Shown in pieces: positions 1 to 7,962 of a DNA stretch of 64,000 bases. The translations under genes and the position numbers were made by a program. The notes under the pieces are model-generated. The model did no database searches. It worked only from the letters and a program-made list of their open reading frames with translations, and was not told where the DNA came from. The stretch lies in contig JAGWYN010000016.1 of NCBI GenBank assembly GCA_018969295.1, positions 1 through 64,000 on the forward strand, written 5' to 3'. The DNA is from Chloroflexota bacterium (lineage in GTDB: Bacteria > Chloroflexota > Anaerolineae > Caldilineales > Caldilineaceae). Positions within the stretch are counted from its first letter, which is position 1; the number at the start of each line of letters is the position of its first letter.

Positions 1-135
1 GGCCAGGCTCGACCAGTCAAACCGTTCGACCAGGGCGGGCGGCAGGTGGGGACGCAGAAAAGTGGCTGCTTCGTGGGGGTCTGCGAAGACGGAGCGAAAG
101 AGTTTGTCGTGGGGTCGTTTTGTATCGACGCGCAT
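1..135 (-). CDS. Rpn-family recombination-promoting nuclease, N-terminal fragment (runs off the window)
   Basis: Only the first 45 codons are in the window; the gene reads leftward out of position 1. The visible N-terminus (MRVDTKRPHDKLFRSVF, then ADPHEAATFLRPHLPP and ALVERFDWSS) matches the start of the Rpn / PD-(D/E)XK 'putative transposase' family (PF04754), where HDKLFR near the N-terminus and a following LPP..LV..LDW stretch are typical. Known members are DNA endonucleases linked to recA-independent recombination and often spread horizontally. The catalytic core lies outside the window, so integrity cannot be judged. Start taken at the ATG complementary to 133-135. Confidence 0.75.
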   Translation of the reverse strand, partial: MRVDTKRPHDKLFRSVFADPHEAATFLRPHLPPALVERFDWSSLA

Positions 136-513
136 AGGCTGCTCTGAGCTTTCTCCTCACCTACACCGATGGGTCCATTGTAACACAAAAAAGCTGTTCT
201 GGGAAGACACCCGGCAGGTCGGCGGACCGTATTGCCGAACAGATCAAAGGGATTACGCACCGGCTCGGTACGGCGAGCGGCGAGGCAGAGCGGACGCTGG
301 CATGGTTGGAACAGGAAGTAATGTGTGCAGCGGGCATGATCTGGTCTCCAGATGGCGCACGCTTTGTCGCCAAACTGCGCACACGCCTCAAAAGTCGCCG
401 TTGGGACGAGACCCTGGCCCTACGCCCAGCACCACGTCGCACCTACGTCCGCAAGGCGGCCTGGCTGACAACTCTTGCTTGCACTCTGCACTCCTTTGCC
501 CTGGGCGAAGCTA
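136..513. other. Intergenic stretch with no supported gene; possible decayed coding remnant
   Basis: No convincing gene is seen between the Rpn fragment and the rpiR promoter. One plus-strand frame stays open from before position 150 to 602 and reads plausibly protein-like around 200-340 (SADRIAEQIKGITHRL, then ERTLAWLEQE), but it has no credible start or ribosome binding site and runs into the rpiR gene out of frame. It may be the decayed end of an older gene, or chance in GC-rich DNA. Confidence 0.3.
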
Positions 514-542
514 TTGACAATTATTTTCACAAATGCTACAAT
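514..542 (+). promoter_or_regulatory. Sigma-70-type promoter of rpiR
   Basis: TTGACA at 514-519 and TACAAT at 537-542 are separated by exactly 17 bp, about 40 bp ahead of the rpiR start codon. This is near consensus for a housekeeping promoter. Confidence 0.75.
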
Positions 543-544
543 AA

Positions 545-559
545 TGAAAATAAGTTTCA
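545..559. promoter_or_regulatory. Inverted repeat TGAAA-N5-TTTCA, candidate RpiR operator
   Basis: TGAAA (545-549) and TTTCA (555-559) form a perfect 5-bp dyad just downstream of the -10 box. RpiR/MurR regulators often bind dyads of the TGAAA...TTTCA type. Its position between promoter and start codon fits autoregulation; this is inference. Confidence 0.5.
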
Positions 560-579
560 CAAGCAATTCAGAATCAGCG

Positions 580-1443
580 ATGGACAACCAAAGCAGCTAT
601 GAACGCGGTGCATTGGCGGCAATTTCGGATGCACTGCCCAAATTGAAGGGGTCAGCCCAAAAAGCGGCGCAGTTCATTCTCAACTCGCCGCGCGAGACGA
701 TCAACCTCACGATCACCGAGCTGGGGGCGCGCGTTGGGGTCAGCGAGGCCAGCATTGTTCGTTTCGCCCAGGCGCTCGGCTACTCTGGCTTTCATGCTCT
801 CAAAATCGGGCTGGCTGAGGACCTGGTCTCTCCCATGCTGCTCGTCCATGAGGACCTGACCACCGACGACAGTGCGGCCGATGCTGTCCAAAAGGCGATG
901 ACAGCCGGCATGCGTTCGCTGGAAGACACGGTCCGAATTTTGGAAATGACCGTGCTGGAGTCGGCGATCCAGGCGATCTGTGCTGCCCACCGGGTCGAGC
1001 TGTTTGCTTCCGGCAACTCAATTCCGCTGGCCATGGATCTCAATTTTCGGCTGACCAAGATTGGGTTGTACTGTCGCTTTTCGATCGACCCTACGGTGCA
1101 AGAAATGTATGCCAGCCTGACCACGCCCGAAGATGTGGCGATCGGCATTTCGCATACTGGCAGCTCCAAGGACACTGTCTATGCCCTGGAACTGGCCCGT
1201 CAGCGCGGGGCACGCACGGTCTGTATCACCAATCACTCCGACTCCCCGCTGACGCGTCACGGCGATTTTTGTTTGTTCACATCCACGCGGGTCAGCCACT
1301 TTCGCGAGGAGGAGATGGCCTCCAACCTGGCCACATTGGCGCTGACCGAGGCGCTCTATGTGGGGGTCTGTGTCCAGCGTTCCGACGCTGCGGCCCAGGC
1401 TGTCTCCAAAACCATGCGGGCCACCCGCCATCGTAAATATTGA
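580..1443 (+). CDS. RpiR/MurR-family transcriptional regulator (HTH + SIS)
   Basis: A 287-residue protein with an N-terminal HTH_6 domain (about residues 10-85, including TITELGARVGVSEASIVRFAQ and LGYSGFHALK) and a C-terminal SIS sugar-phosphate-binding domain (about 120-260, including LFASGNS and ISHTGSSKDTVYALELARQRGA). Family members sense phosphorylated sugars and usually repress nearby sugar-catabolic genes. The ATG at 580 is chosen because the protein begins with the HTH domain there and a good promoter lies directly upstream. It precedes a sugar ABC transporter, an aldolase and a sugar kinase in the same orientation, so it is likely their local regulator, with a sugar phosphate as effector. 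Confidence 0.93.
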   Translation: MDNQSSYERGALAAISDALPKLKGSAQKAAQFILNSPRETINLTITELGARVGVSEASIVRFAQALGYSGFHALKIGLAEDLVSPMLLVHEDLTTDDSAADAVQKAMTAGMRSLEDTVRILEMTVLESAIQAICAAHRVELFASGNSIPLAMDLNFRLTKIGLYCRFSIDPTVQEMYASLTTPEDVAIGISHTGSSKDTVYALELARQRGARTVCITNHSDSPLTRHGDFCLFTSTRVSHFREEEMASNLATLALTEALYVGVCVQRSDAAAQAVSKTMRATRHRKY

Positions 1444-1588
1444 GTTTGTCTGCAGGACAGGTCAGAAAGGAGGTCCACGCTGCCAGCTGCACACTGGCAG
1501 CACCCCAACGGAGCAATGCAAGGAGTCTGTGTGTGGCGTCGGTGTTGTACCCTTGTCAATTTTTCAAACCTTTGAGGAGTTCGAAACC

Positions 1589-2881
1589 ATGAACAAAAAA
1601 GTAATCAGCCTGCTGCTGGTATTGGCAGTCTTCGCCAGCTTGATCGCTGGCTGTGCGCCGGTCAATACGACCTCTGCGCCGGCAAGCAGCGACAGCGGCG
1701 GCGAGACCGTCACCCTGGAATTCACCCAGTGGTGGGAGCCGGAGCTGCCAGAAGGCTCTTTCCGCGCCTTGATGGACGAATTCGAGGCACAGAATCCTGG
1801 CATCCAGGTCGAACTGATCAGCGGCCCGTATGCGACCACCAAAGAGCAGGTGGTGGCGGGCGCCGCTGCCGGCACGATGTCCGACGTGGTCGGTCTGGAC
1901 GGCGCCTGGGTCAGCGACTTTGTCAAACAGGGCTCGCTGGCCAGCCTGACCGACCTGATGGCACAGGCAAGCTACGACGACAGCGAACTGGCAGCGCAGA
2001 TCCAACTCGGCGGCGCCACCTACATGATCCCGGTCGTCAACTTTGTCTACCCGGTCTTTGTCAACCTGGACCTGATGGAAAAAGCCGGGATCGCCGCGCC
2101 GCCGACCACGCGCAGCGAATTTGCCGACGCCGCGCAGAAGCTGACCGACCCCGCCAACAACGTCTCCGGCTGGATCCTGCCGCTCTCTCTGGAGCAGCCG
2201 AACGGCATTCAGAACGATGTGATGTCCTGGGTCTGGGCTTCAGGCGGCAGCATGATGAAAGAGGGCCAGCCTGACCTGACCAACGATGCAGTGCGCAGTG
2301 TCGCCGAGTTCATCAAAGGGCTCTACGATGCGGGCGCGATCGCACCCGGCGCCTTCTCGCTGCGCGAGCAGGACAAGGTCGAAGAGTTCACCAATGGCCG
2401 CGTCGGGATGATGGTCAGCTCGCTGGCCCACATCAACATGATCCGCGAACGCAACCCAGAATTGAACTTTGCCATCACTGCACTGCCCGCCGCAGACGGC
2501 TACGAAGGCAAACGGGGCCTCCCCTACGCCTCTTGGGGCATCGGCGTCGCCGCCAACAGCCCCCACCCGGCCGAGGCCTGGAAGCTGGTTCAGTTCCTCA
2601 TGAGCGCCGAGGTCAACTCCAAGCTCTCCTCGATCGCCAACGCCTTCCCAGGCAATGTCAACTCGACCCCTGACTTCGTGCAGACAGACGAACTCTTCGC
2701 AGCGGCCTTCGAGGTCTTCCAGGCCGGCTATCTGGCCAACGAGTTTGTAGGCCTGCCGGTCGCCGAAAATCTGATGCGTCTGTTCGACGAACAGTTCCAA
2801 CTCTACCTCGACGGCAGCCAGTCGTTGGACGACGCGCTCGCCAACGCACAGGCAGCCTGGATGGAAAATTTCCAGGAGTAA
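1589..2881 (+). CDS. Sugar ABC transporter substrate-binding lipoprotein
   Basis: A 430-residue extracytoplasmic binding protein of the family 1 (MalE/UgpB-like) fold. The signal peptide ends in the lipobox LIAGC with Cys22 as the lipid anchor. The mature part starts with a linker rich in Ser/Ala/Thr, then VTLEFTQWWEPEL typical of cluster B solute-binding proteins. GAGGAG lies 10 bp before the ATG at 1589. Two permease genes follow, but no ATPase gene is in the cluster, so a shared MsmK/UgpC-type ATPase elsewhere must power import. Substrate is not readable from sequence; a sugar or sugar derivative is inferred from the aldolase and kinase downstream. Confidence 0.93.
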   Translation: MNKKVISLLLVLAVFASLIAGCAPVNTTSAPASSDSGGETVTLEFTQWWEPELPEGSFRALMDEFEAQNPGIQVELISGPYATTKEQVVAGAAAGTMSDVVGLDGAWVSDFVKQGSLASLTDLMAQASYDDSELAAQIQLGGATYMIPVVNFVYPVFVNLDLMEKAGIAAPPTTRSEFADAAQKLTDPANNVSGWILPLSLEQPNGIQNDVMSWVWASGGSMMKEGQPDLTNDAVRSVAEFIKGLYDAGAIAPGAFSLREQDKVEEFTNGRVGMMVSSLAHINMIRERNPELNFAITALPAADGYEGKRGLPYASWGIGVAANSPHPAEAWKLVQFLMSAEVNSKLSSIANAFPGNVNSTPDFVQTDELFAAAFEVFQAGYLANEFVGLPVAENLMRLFDEQFQLYLDGSQSLDDALANAQAAWMENFQE

Positions 2882-2890
2882 CCGCAGCCT

Positions 2891-2942
2891 GGCCGGCGTT
2901 TTCGGGTGCACGCGCACTCTGCTGCAGCTGAAAACGCCGGCC
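2891..2942 (+). other. Intercistronic hairpin 1 after the binding-protein gene
   Basis: GGCCGGCGTTTTC (2891-2903) and GAAAACGCCGGCC (2930-2942) are perfectly complementary 13-nt arms around a 26-nt loop. There is no T tract, so it is more likely an mRNA-stabilising or partial-termination hairpin that keeps the binding protein more abundant than the permeases, as in the malE-malF arrangement. Confidence 0.7.
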
Positions 2943-2949
2943 AACGCCC

Positions 2950-2987
2950 GAGACAGGCGTTCCCAAATGTGCAGGGGCTCCTGTCTC
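2950..2987 (+). other. Intercistronic hairpin 2
   Basis: GAGACAGG (2950-2957) pairs with CCTGTCTC (2980-2987), loop 22 nt, directly after hairpin 1. The pair of hairpins argues that translation of the first permease begins downstream at about 3042, not at the ATG (2967) that lies in this loop. Confidence 0.6.
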
Positions 2988-3041
2988 CGGCCCCGCTCTG
3001 CAGCCCTTTTCCAAGCCTGTTTTCCAAGCGAGAAAACCGCC

Positions 3042-3962
3042 TTGTCCACAAACCACAGTAAGGCCACAAGTTTTCAAAAGCTGCCCGCCCTGCGCAAAAA
3101 GCTCGTGCCTTTCGCCTACCTCTCCCCAACCCTCCTGCTGCTGGCCATGCTGTCGCTCCTGCCGATCGCCATGGTCTTTTTCTATTCGCTGCAGGACAAT
3201 GTGATCATGAACAAAACCCCCCAATGGGTGGGGTTCGAAAATTATATCGAAATTTTGGGGGACTCTGTTTTTCAGCAGGCCCTGCTCAATACCTTGTATT
3301 TCACCGGAATGAGCGTGCTCTTCCACCTGCTCCTGGGGCTGGCATTTGCACTCCTGCTCAACACCCGCCTGATCGGTCCCCTTCCCAAAGCGCTCTTTCG
3401 CATGATCTATATCCTGCCCTGGGTCTTCACAGCGACGATCATTGCCATCCTCTGGCGGCTGCTGCTCAACCCCAACGGCGTCCTCAATTACCTGCTGCTT
3501 TGGACAGGGCTGGTCAGCGACAAGATCGAATGGCTGAGTTCTCGACAGCTGGCGCTGCACACGGTGACCTTTATCAACATCTGGGCCGGCTACCCGTTTT
3601 ACATGGTCAGCCTGCTGGCCGGTCTGCAGGGGATTCCAGACGAGCTGTACGAGGCAGGGCGGATCGATGGGGCCAACGGACGCCAGCTGTTCCGCTTTAT
3701 CACCCTGCCCCAGCTCACCCCGATCATCGTCAGTCTGGCAATGCTCGACTTCATCTGGACAATGCAGCAGTTTACCCTGATCTGGATGACGACCGGGGGA
3801 GGGCCGATTCGTGTCACGGAAATGCTGAGCACGTTCACCTACAAACTGGCGTTCAGCTCTTACGAATTTTCTCTGGCGTCCACCAGCGCGTTTGTCATTC
3901 TGCTGCTGTCAATGGGCGTCGCCTGGTTTTATGTGCGCAAACAGAGGGCCAGCGATGAATAG
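3042..3962 (+). CDS. Sugar ABC transporter permease (MalF/UgpA type)
   Basis: A MalF-type inner-membrane permease of about 306 residues with six predicted membrane segments; the first is the stretch from PFAYLSPTLLLLAML. The EAA loop that docks on the ATPase is visible as DELYEAGRIDGANGRQLFRFITLP. A TTG start at 3042 (giving MSTNHSK) is preferred over the ATG at 2967, which lies inside a stable hairpin. The start is uncertain because no strong ribosome binding site is seen. It overlaps the next permease gene by 8 bp. Confidence 0.88.
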   Translation: MSTNHSKATSFQKLPALRKKLVPFAYLSPTLLLLAMLSLLPIAMVFFYSLQDNVIMNKTPQWVGFENYIEILGDSVFQQALLNTLYFTGMSVLFHLLLGLAFALLLNTRLIGPLPKALFRMIYILPWVFTATIIAILWRLLLNPNGVLNYLLLWTGLVSDKIEWLSSRQLALHTVTFINIWAGYPFYMVSLLAGLQGIPDELYEAGRIDGANGRQLFRFITLPQLTPIIVSLAMLDFIWTMQQFTLIWMTTGGGPIRVTEMLSTFTYKLAFSSYEFSLASTSAFVILLLSMGVAWFYVRKQRASDE

Positions 3963-4806
3963 CCGTTTTTCAAAATCAACCCAGACCTACCTTGCCCGTT
4001 TGGGGGTGCTGTTGGCCCTCCTGCTGGGGGCCCTCTTCGCCGGGTTTCCTGTGTTGTGGATGGTCGCCTCTTCGTTCAAGTCGAACACCGAGATTTTCGC
4101 GTATCCACCTCGGCTGATCGCCGAATCGTTCTCCGCAGGGGCCTACCTGGCTGTTTTCACCAACGCCGAAAAAGTGCGTTTCTTTTTGAACAGCTATCTG
4201 GTCTCAGGAATGGTGACGTTGCTGACCCTGCTGGTCGGCATCCTGGGGGGCTACAGCTTCAGCCGGTACACCTTCTTTTTCAAAAAGCCGCTGAATATGC
4301 TCATCATCGGGGTACAGGCCGTGCCGCCGATCACCCTGCTGATCCCCTATTTCAGCCTGATCGTCGGGCTGAAGCTGCACAACTCCTACCTGGCCTTGAT
4401 CCTGACCTATATGGTCTTCACGCTCTCTTATGCCATCATCATGATGACCGGCTATTTCAACACCCTGCCGCGCGAGCTGGACGAAGCAGTGATGATCGAC
4501 GGCGGCAGTTCTTTTGTGGCGCTCTGGAGCGTGCTGGTGCCTATCTCGCTGCCTGGGATCGTCTCGGTCGGCATCTACACCTTTATGCTGGCCTGGAACG
4601 AATTTTTGTTTGCGCTGACTTTGACCAAGACCACCGACATGCGCACGGTACCCGTCGGCATTCAGCTGTTGATGGGCCAGCACTCCTACGAATGGAATGA
4701 AATGATGGCGATGAGTGTGCTGGGCTCGCTGCCCGTTTTGCTGCTCTTTCTCTTTTTTCAACGCTACTTTATTGCCGGCATGACCGCCGGTTCTGTCAAA
4801 GGTTGA
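3955..4806 (+). CDS. Sugar ABC transporter permease (MalG/UgpE type)
   Basis: A 283-residue MalG-type permease with six membrane segments. The EAA loop is PRELDEAVMIDGGSSFVALW. It begins inside the last codons of the first permease gene (ATG at 3955, stop of the partner at 3962), which indicates translational coupling. With the preceding permease it should form the heterodimeric membrane channel for the binding protein encoded at 1589-2881. Confidence 0.92.
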   Translation: MNSRFSKSTQTYLARLGVLLALLLGALFAGFPVLWMVASSFKSNTEIFAYPPRLIAESFSAGAYLAVFTNAEKVRFFLNSYLVSGMVTLLTLLVGILGGYSFSRYTFFFKKPLNMLIIGVQAVPPITLLIPYFSLIVGLKLHNSYLALILTYMVFTLSYAIIMMTGYFNTLPRELDEAVMIDGGSSFVALWSVLVPISLPGIVSVGIYTFMLAWNEFLFALTLTKTTDMRTVPVGIQLLMGQHSYEWNEMMAMSVLGSLPVLLLFLFFQRYFIAGMTAGSVKG

Positions 4807-4958
4807 CCCCCCAAACCGTGCGTGAATTGCCCAAATCGGAGAGTGCCTACCCCAATGGGTCTTTCAGAAGGCTGCCGGTTTGCTTGCAGCGCCCGATGCC
4901 CCCATGCTATTTTTGGTTTTGTTTTGTTGACTGTTATCAAATATGATGGAGAAACACA

Positions 4959-5834
4959 ATGTTACTGAACATGCGAGATCTGCTGAAGGTCGCCCACACC
5001 CACCGCTTTGCCATTCCAGCATTCAATATCAGCAGCAACATGTTGCTCGGCGGGGTGATGGAAGCCTCTGAAGAGATGAACTCGCCGGTGATCCTGGCCA
5101 TCCACCCCGACGAGCTGCACTTTGTGCGGACTTCTTTTGTCAAAGCCGCCCTGGAGGAGGCCATCAGGGCGTCGGTGCCCGTCTGCATCCACCTCGACCA
5201 TGGATCCTCTTTGGGCCAGATCATGGAAGCGATCCAGTGTGGCTTTACCTCGGTCATGATCGATGCTTCCACGCTGCCGCTGGCCGACAACATCGCGATC
5301 AGCCGCCAGGTCGTCGAACTGGCCCACCCAGTCAATGTCTCCGTAGAAGGAGAACTGGGCACGATCGGCACCACCGGCCCCGAAGCAGAGGCCGGCTCGG
5401 AAGAGATCATCTACACCAACCCAGACGACGTGGTCACCTTTGTCGAGTCGACCCAGGTCGACACCCTGGCTGTGGCGATCGGCACCTCACATGGCATCTA
5501 CCCCAAAAACAAAAAACCGGAGCTCAAGCTGGCCCTGCTCAAAGAAATCGCAGCGCGCGTCGACATCCCCCTCGTGCTCCACGGCGGCTCGGCCAACCCA
5601 GAAAATGAAATTGCCGCTGCCGTCAAGCTGGGCATCAACAAGATCAATATCTCCAGCGACATCAAAGACGCATTCTATCAAAAATGCCGCCAAATCCTGG
5701 CGGACCCGGTCCTGCGCGAGCCCAATTCGATCTACCCCCCCTGCATTGCTGCCATGAAAGAAGTGGCCCGCTACAAAATTCAGCTCTTCGACGCCGCAGG
5801 CAAAGCAGATCTCTATCGGCGGCCCCTCCCCTGA
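4959..5834 (+). CDS. Class II ketose-bisphosphate aldolase (GatY/KbaY/Fba-like)
   Basis: A 291-residue zinc-dependent class II aldolase. Visible motifs are HLDHGSS (Asp80 catalytic base, His81 zinc ligand), EGELG near 130-134, GTSHG with His178, and LHGGS with His208, followed by INKINISSDIKDAF that binds the phosphate. These enzymes split fructose- or tagatose-1,6-bisphosphate, or related ketose phosphates, into dihydroxyacetone phosphate and an aldehyde. The gene lies 152 bp after the ABC permeases and before an ADP-dependent sugar kinase, so a catabolic role for the imported sugar is likely. The exact substrate cannot be read from sequence. Confidence 0.9.
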   Translation: MLLNMRDLLKVAHTHRFAIPAFNISSNMLLGGVMEASEEMNSPVILAIHPDELHFVRTSFVKAALEEAIRASVPVCIHLDHGSSLGQIMEAIQCGFTSVMIDASTLPLADNIAISRQVVELAHPVNVSVEGELGTIGTTGPEAEAGSEEIIYTNPDDVVTFVESTQVDTLAVAIGTSHGIYPKNKKPELKLALLKEIAARVDIPLVLHGGSANPENEIAAAVKLGINKINISSDIKDAFYQKCRQILADPVLREPNSIYPPCIAAMKEVARYKIQLFDAAGKADLYRRPLP

Positions 5835-5919
5835 AAAACAGCGCTGACAGTTGACCCAACCGCAGCTCTGCCCAGCCGGCGCGCGCCAGGCTGGGCAGAG
5901 CCAAAACAAGGAACGCACC

Positions 5920-7104
5920 GTGCCAGCAAACATTGCTCTAGGGCTCGGCGACAACATCGACTACGAAATTGTCTGGGATTCGCAGGTGATCGAAGGGCTG
6001 GTCGCCCAATACGCGATCCAGCCAGAAGAGCTGCTGCACTCGCAGCCGATCGGCTGCGAACGAGATCTGCTCCTCTCCATTTTACAGTTCTTGCAGTCCG
6101 GCACAGGAGGGGAACGCTTTGTCGATTCCTCGCCGCTCATCGAGCAGTTTGCCAGCCGTTTCACCAAAAAAATTACGCTGGGCGGCACCTCGGTGCGCGC
6201 AGCGATCGCCATGCACAAGCTCGGATATACCCCAGCCCTCCACCTGGTGACCCTCAACGACCACGTCCGCCGGCTGATCCCCCCCCAGAGCCCCTATGTC
6301 TGCAGCAACCCCCAGGATACAGCCTACCCCCATCTGATCGTGCAGTTCGACCCAGGCACCCGGATCCAGGCCAACGGCTTCACCCTGTGCAGCAGCCGGG
6401 CCAATCGCATCATCTACCACAACGACCGCGACAATATTGCGCTGGCGTTGAACGAAGACTTTGCCGATCTGATCGCCGATGCACAAGTCCTGCTCGTCTC
6501 AGGGTTCAACGCCATGCAGAGCGAACCGTTGCTCCAGGAGCGCCTGGATTCGCTGCGCCGCATCCTGCGCAGCTTGCCCAAAAACGCAGCCCTCTTCTAC
6601 GAAGACGCTGCATTCTACAACCCGGCGTTCAGCCAAAGAATTCTGGCAGCGCTGGCCAGCCAGCTCACAATTTTCAGCTTGAACGAGGATGAGTTGCAGG
6701 CCCACCTGGGGCGTTCACTCGACCTGTTGGATGTGGAACAGATGGCCCGGGCACTCGCCGACCTCCATCGCCTGATCCCAGTTCCCACACTGGTGGTGCA
6801 TTCGATGTACTGGGCGATCGCCTACGGCCACAACAGCCCTGCCCTGGCCGCTGCCCTCAAAGGCGGCGTGACCATGGCGACCACACGCTTTTGCTGCGGA
6901 GACGATTTTGGGGTGGAAGCGTATCGCACCATCGAACAGCGCCCGCCTCCCCCCGCCGGATCCCACTTTGCCGCAGCGCTTCACCGGCGGCTTGGCCCAC
7001 AGGTCTGTTGTGTGCCGGTCGCTGCTGTAGAACAAACCAACGCGACGACGATCGGGCTGGGCGATGCCTTTGTGGGCGGTTTTCTGCCGGCACTCCTGCG
7101 TTAG
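5920..7104 (+). CDS. ADP-dependent phosphofructokinase/glucokinase family kinase
   Basis: A 394-residue member of the ADP-specific sugar kinase family (PF04587), a ribokinase-fold enzyme that uses ADP instead of ATP. The start shows GLGDNIDY, the sugar-binding part has KITLGGTSVRAAIAMHKLG, and the end has the catalytic GLGDAFVGGF motif (Asp382). The GTG at 5920 is chosen because AAGGA lies 7 bp upstream and the conserved GLGDN motif follows at once. Such kinases are best known from archaea, with a minority in bacteria. Placed behind an aldolase and a sugar importer, it probably phosphorylates the imported sugar or its monophosphate. Glucose, fructose-6-phosphate or another sugar are all possible. 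Confidence 0.85.
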   Translation: MPANIALGLGDNIDYEIVWDSQVIEGLVAQYAIQPEELLHSQPIGCERDLLLSILQFLQSGTGGERFVDSSPLIEQFASRFTKKITLGGTSVRAAIAMHKLGYTPALHLVTLNDHVRRLIPPQSPYVCSNPQDTAYPHLIVQFDPGTRIQANGFTLCSSRANRIIYHNDRDNIALALNEDFADLIADAQVLLVSGFNAMQSEPLLQERLDSLRRILRSLPKNAALFYEDAAFYNPAFSQRILAALASQLTIFSLNEDELQAHLGRSLDLLDVEQMARALADLHRLIPVPTLVVHSMYWAIAYGHNSPALAAALKGGVTMATTRFCCGDDFGVEAYRTIEQRPPPPAGSHFAAALHRRLGPQVCCVPVAAVEQTNATTIGLGDAFVGGFLPALLR

Positions 7105-7113
7105 CAGCCTCTC

Positions 7114-7467
7114 TCAGAGCAGCCAAAACCAAAGCTGGCTGGCCAGCCCCCAGGATGCCAGATTCAGCCCCAGGCTGACCCCCCAGCCGCTCCAGCGCGG
7201 CCGCGCCAGGCAGGCCGCGTAGACGCCCCCTTCCAGCAACACGACAGCCCCCTCCCCGACCGGGACTTTCCACGGCGGTGCCACCGGCAGCGCTGGCAGC
7301 AGAAACCAGAAGACCGTGTGGCTGACCAGATTGAGGGCCAGCGCAAGCCAGACAGCGAGCCAGACAGAGCGCCGCCTGCGTGCACGCCAGCCAGGCAACA
7401 GCCAGGTAGCCGCAGCCATCCCCCCTCCTTCCACCAGCAACGTCACCCCCAACGCCCACAGCTGCAT
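7114..7467 (-). CDS. Small hydrophobic membrane protein, function unknown
   Basis: A 117-residue protein made almost entirely of about four hydrophobic segments (starting LWALGVTLLVEGGGMAAA) with a basic loop WRARRRRSV after the first. No family recognised. It lies in opposite orientation just after the sugar cluster, and the next minus-strand gene upstream encodes a small secreted protein, so the two may be co-transcribed (20-bp gap). Confidence 0.6.
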   Translation of the reverse strand: MQLWALGVTLLVEGGGMAAATWLLPGWRARRRRSVWLAVWLALALNLVSHTVFWFLLPALPVAPPWKVPVGEGAVVLLEGGVYAACLARPRWSGWGVSLGLNLASWGLASQLWFWLL

Positions 7468-7487
7468 GGCCAGCCCTCAACACCGGC

Positions 7488-7721
7488 TCAACGGCTCTCG
7501 CAAACCAGCTGTTCGTTGAGATCGACGGTGCTGGGGTTGTCGGCAGACGAATCGGACAACTGGCAGATGCCATTGGGCCCCATGCAGGAGGAACCGTAAC
7601 CATAGCTGCAAGGATCCCCTGCCGACTTGCCCTGGCAAGCATAGTATGGGGCAGGAACATTGCCCATCAACAACAACATCACGCCAAGCAACACAAGCAC
7701 ACACAATCGACGGCTGCGCAT
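7488..7721 (-). CDS. Small secreted Cys-rich protein, function unknown
   Basis: A 77-residue protein with a clear signal peptide (MRSRRLCVLVLLGVMLLLMG) and five cysteines in the mature part (29, 38, 46, 53, 74), in a frame CxGKxxGDxCxYG...C....GxC. The spacing suggests a small disulfide-bonded domain. No lipobox is seen. Function is not recognised. Start is the ATG complementary to 7719-7721. Confidence 0.6.
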   Translation of the reverse strand: MRSRRLCVLVLLGVMLLLMGNVPAPYYACQGKSAGDPCSYGYGSSCMGPNGICQLSDSSADNPSTVDLNEQLVCESR

Positions 7722-7962
7722 CGTCCGCTCTCCTTGCAGGTCCTCCCCGCCTTACTTTTTTGTACATGCGACATACATACGACAGCCTGATCATAGCCAC
7801 ATCGGGGAAATTTGGCAATCTGCTCTGGCTGCCTTGGAAAGCTGCATCCGTCCACACAGCACCGCTGTGATCGCGCCCGTGACCTCCCTTGCTGTTACAA
7901 TAAGGGGCCAGGATCGTTGTAATCTTTTTCTGAAGTACCCCTTCACCCAAAGGAGCACGCTT

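Noticed and set aside
150..602. Long open plus-strand frame before rpiR
   Set aside because: No start codon or ribosome site, runs into the rpiR gene out of frame and across its promoter; kept only as a possible remnant.
2967..3041. ATG at 2967 as start of the first sugar permease
   Set aside because: It lies in the loop of a perfect hairpin and adds 25 residues without counterpart in the family; the TTG at 3042 fits better.
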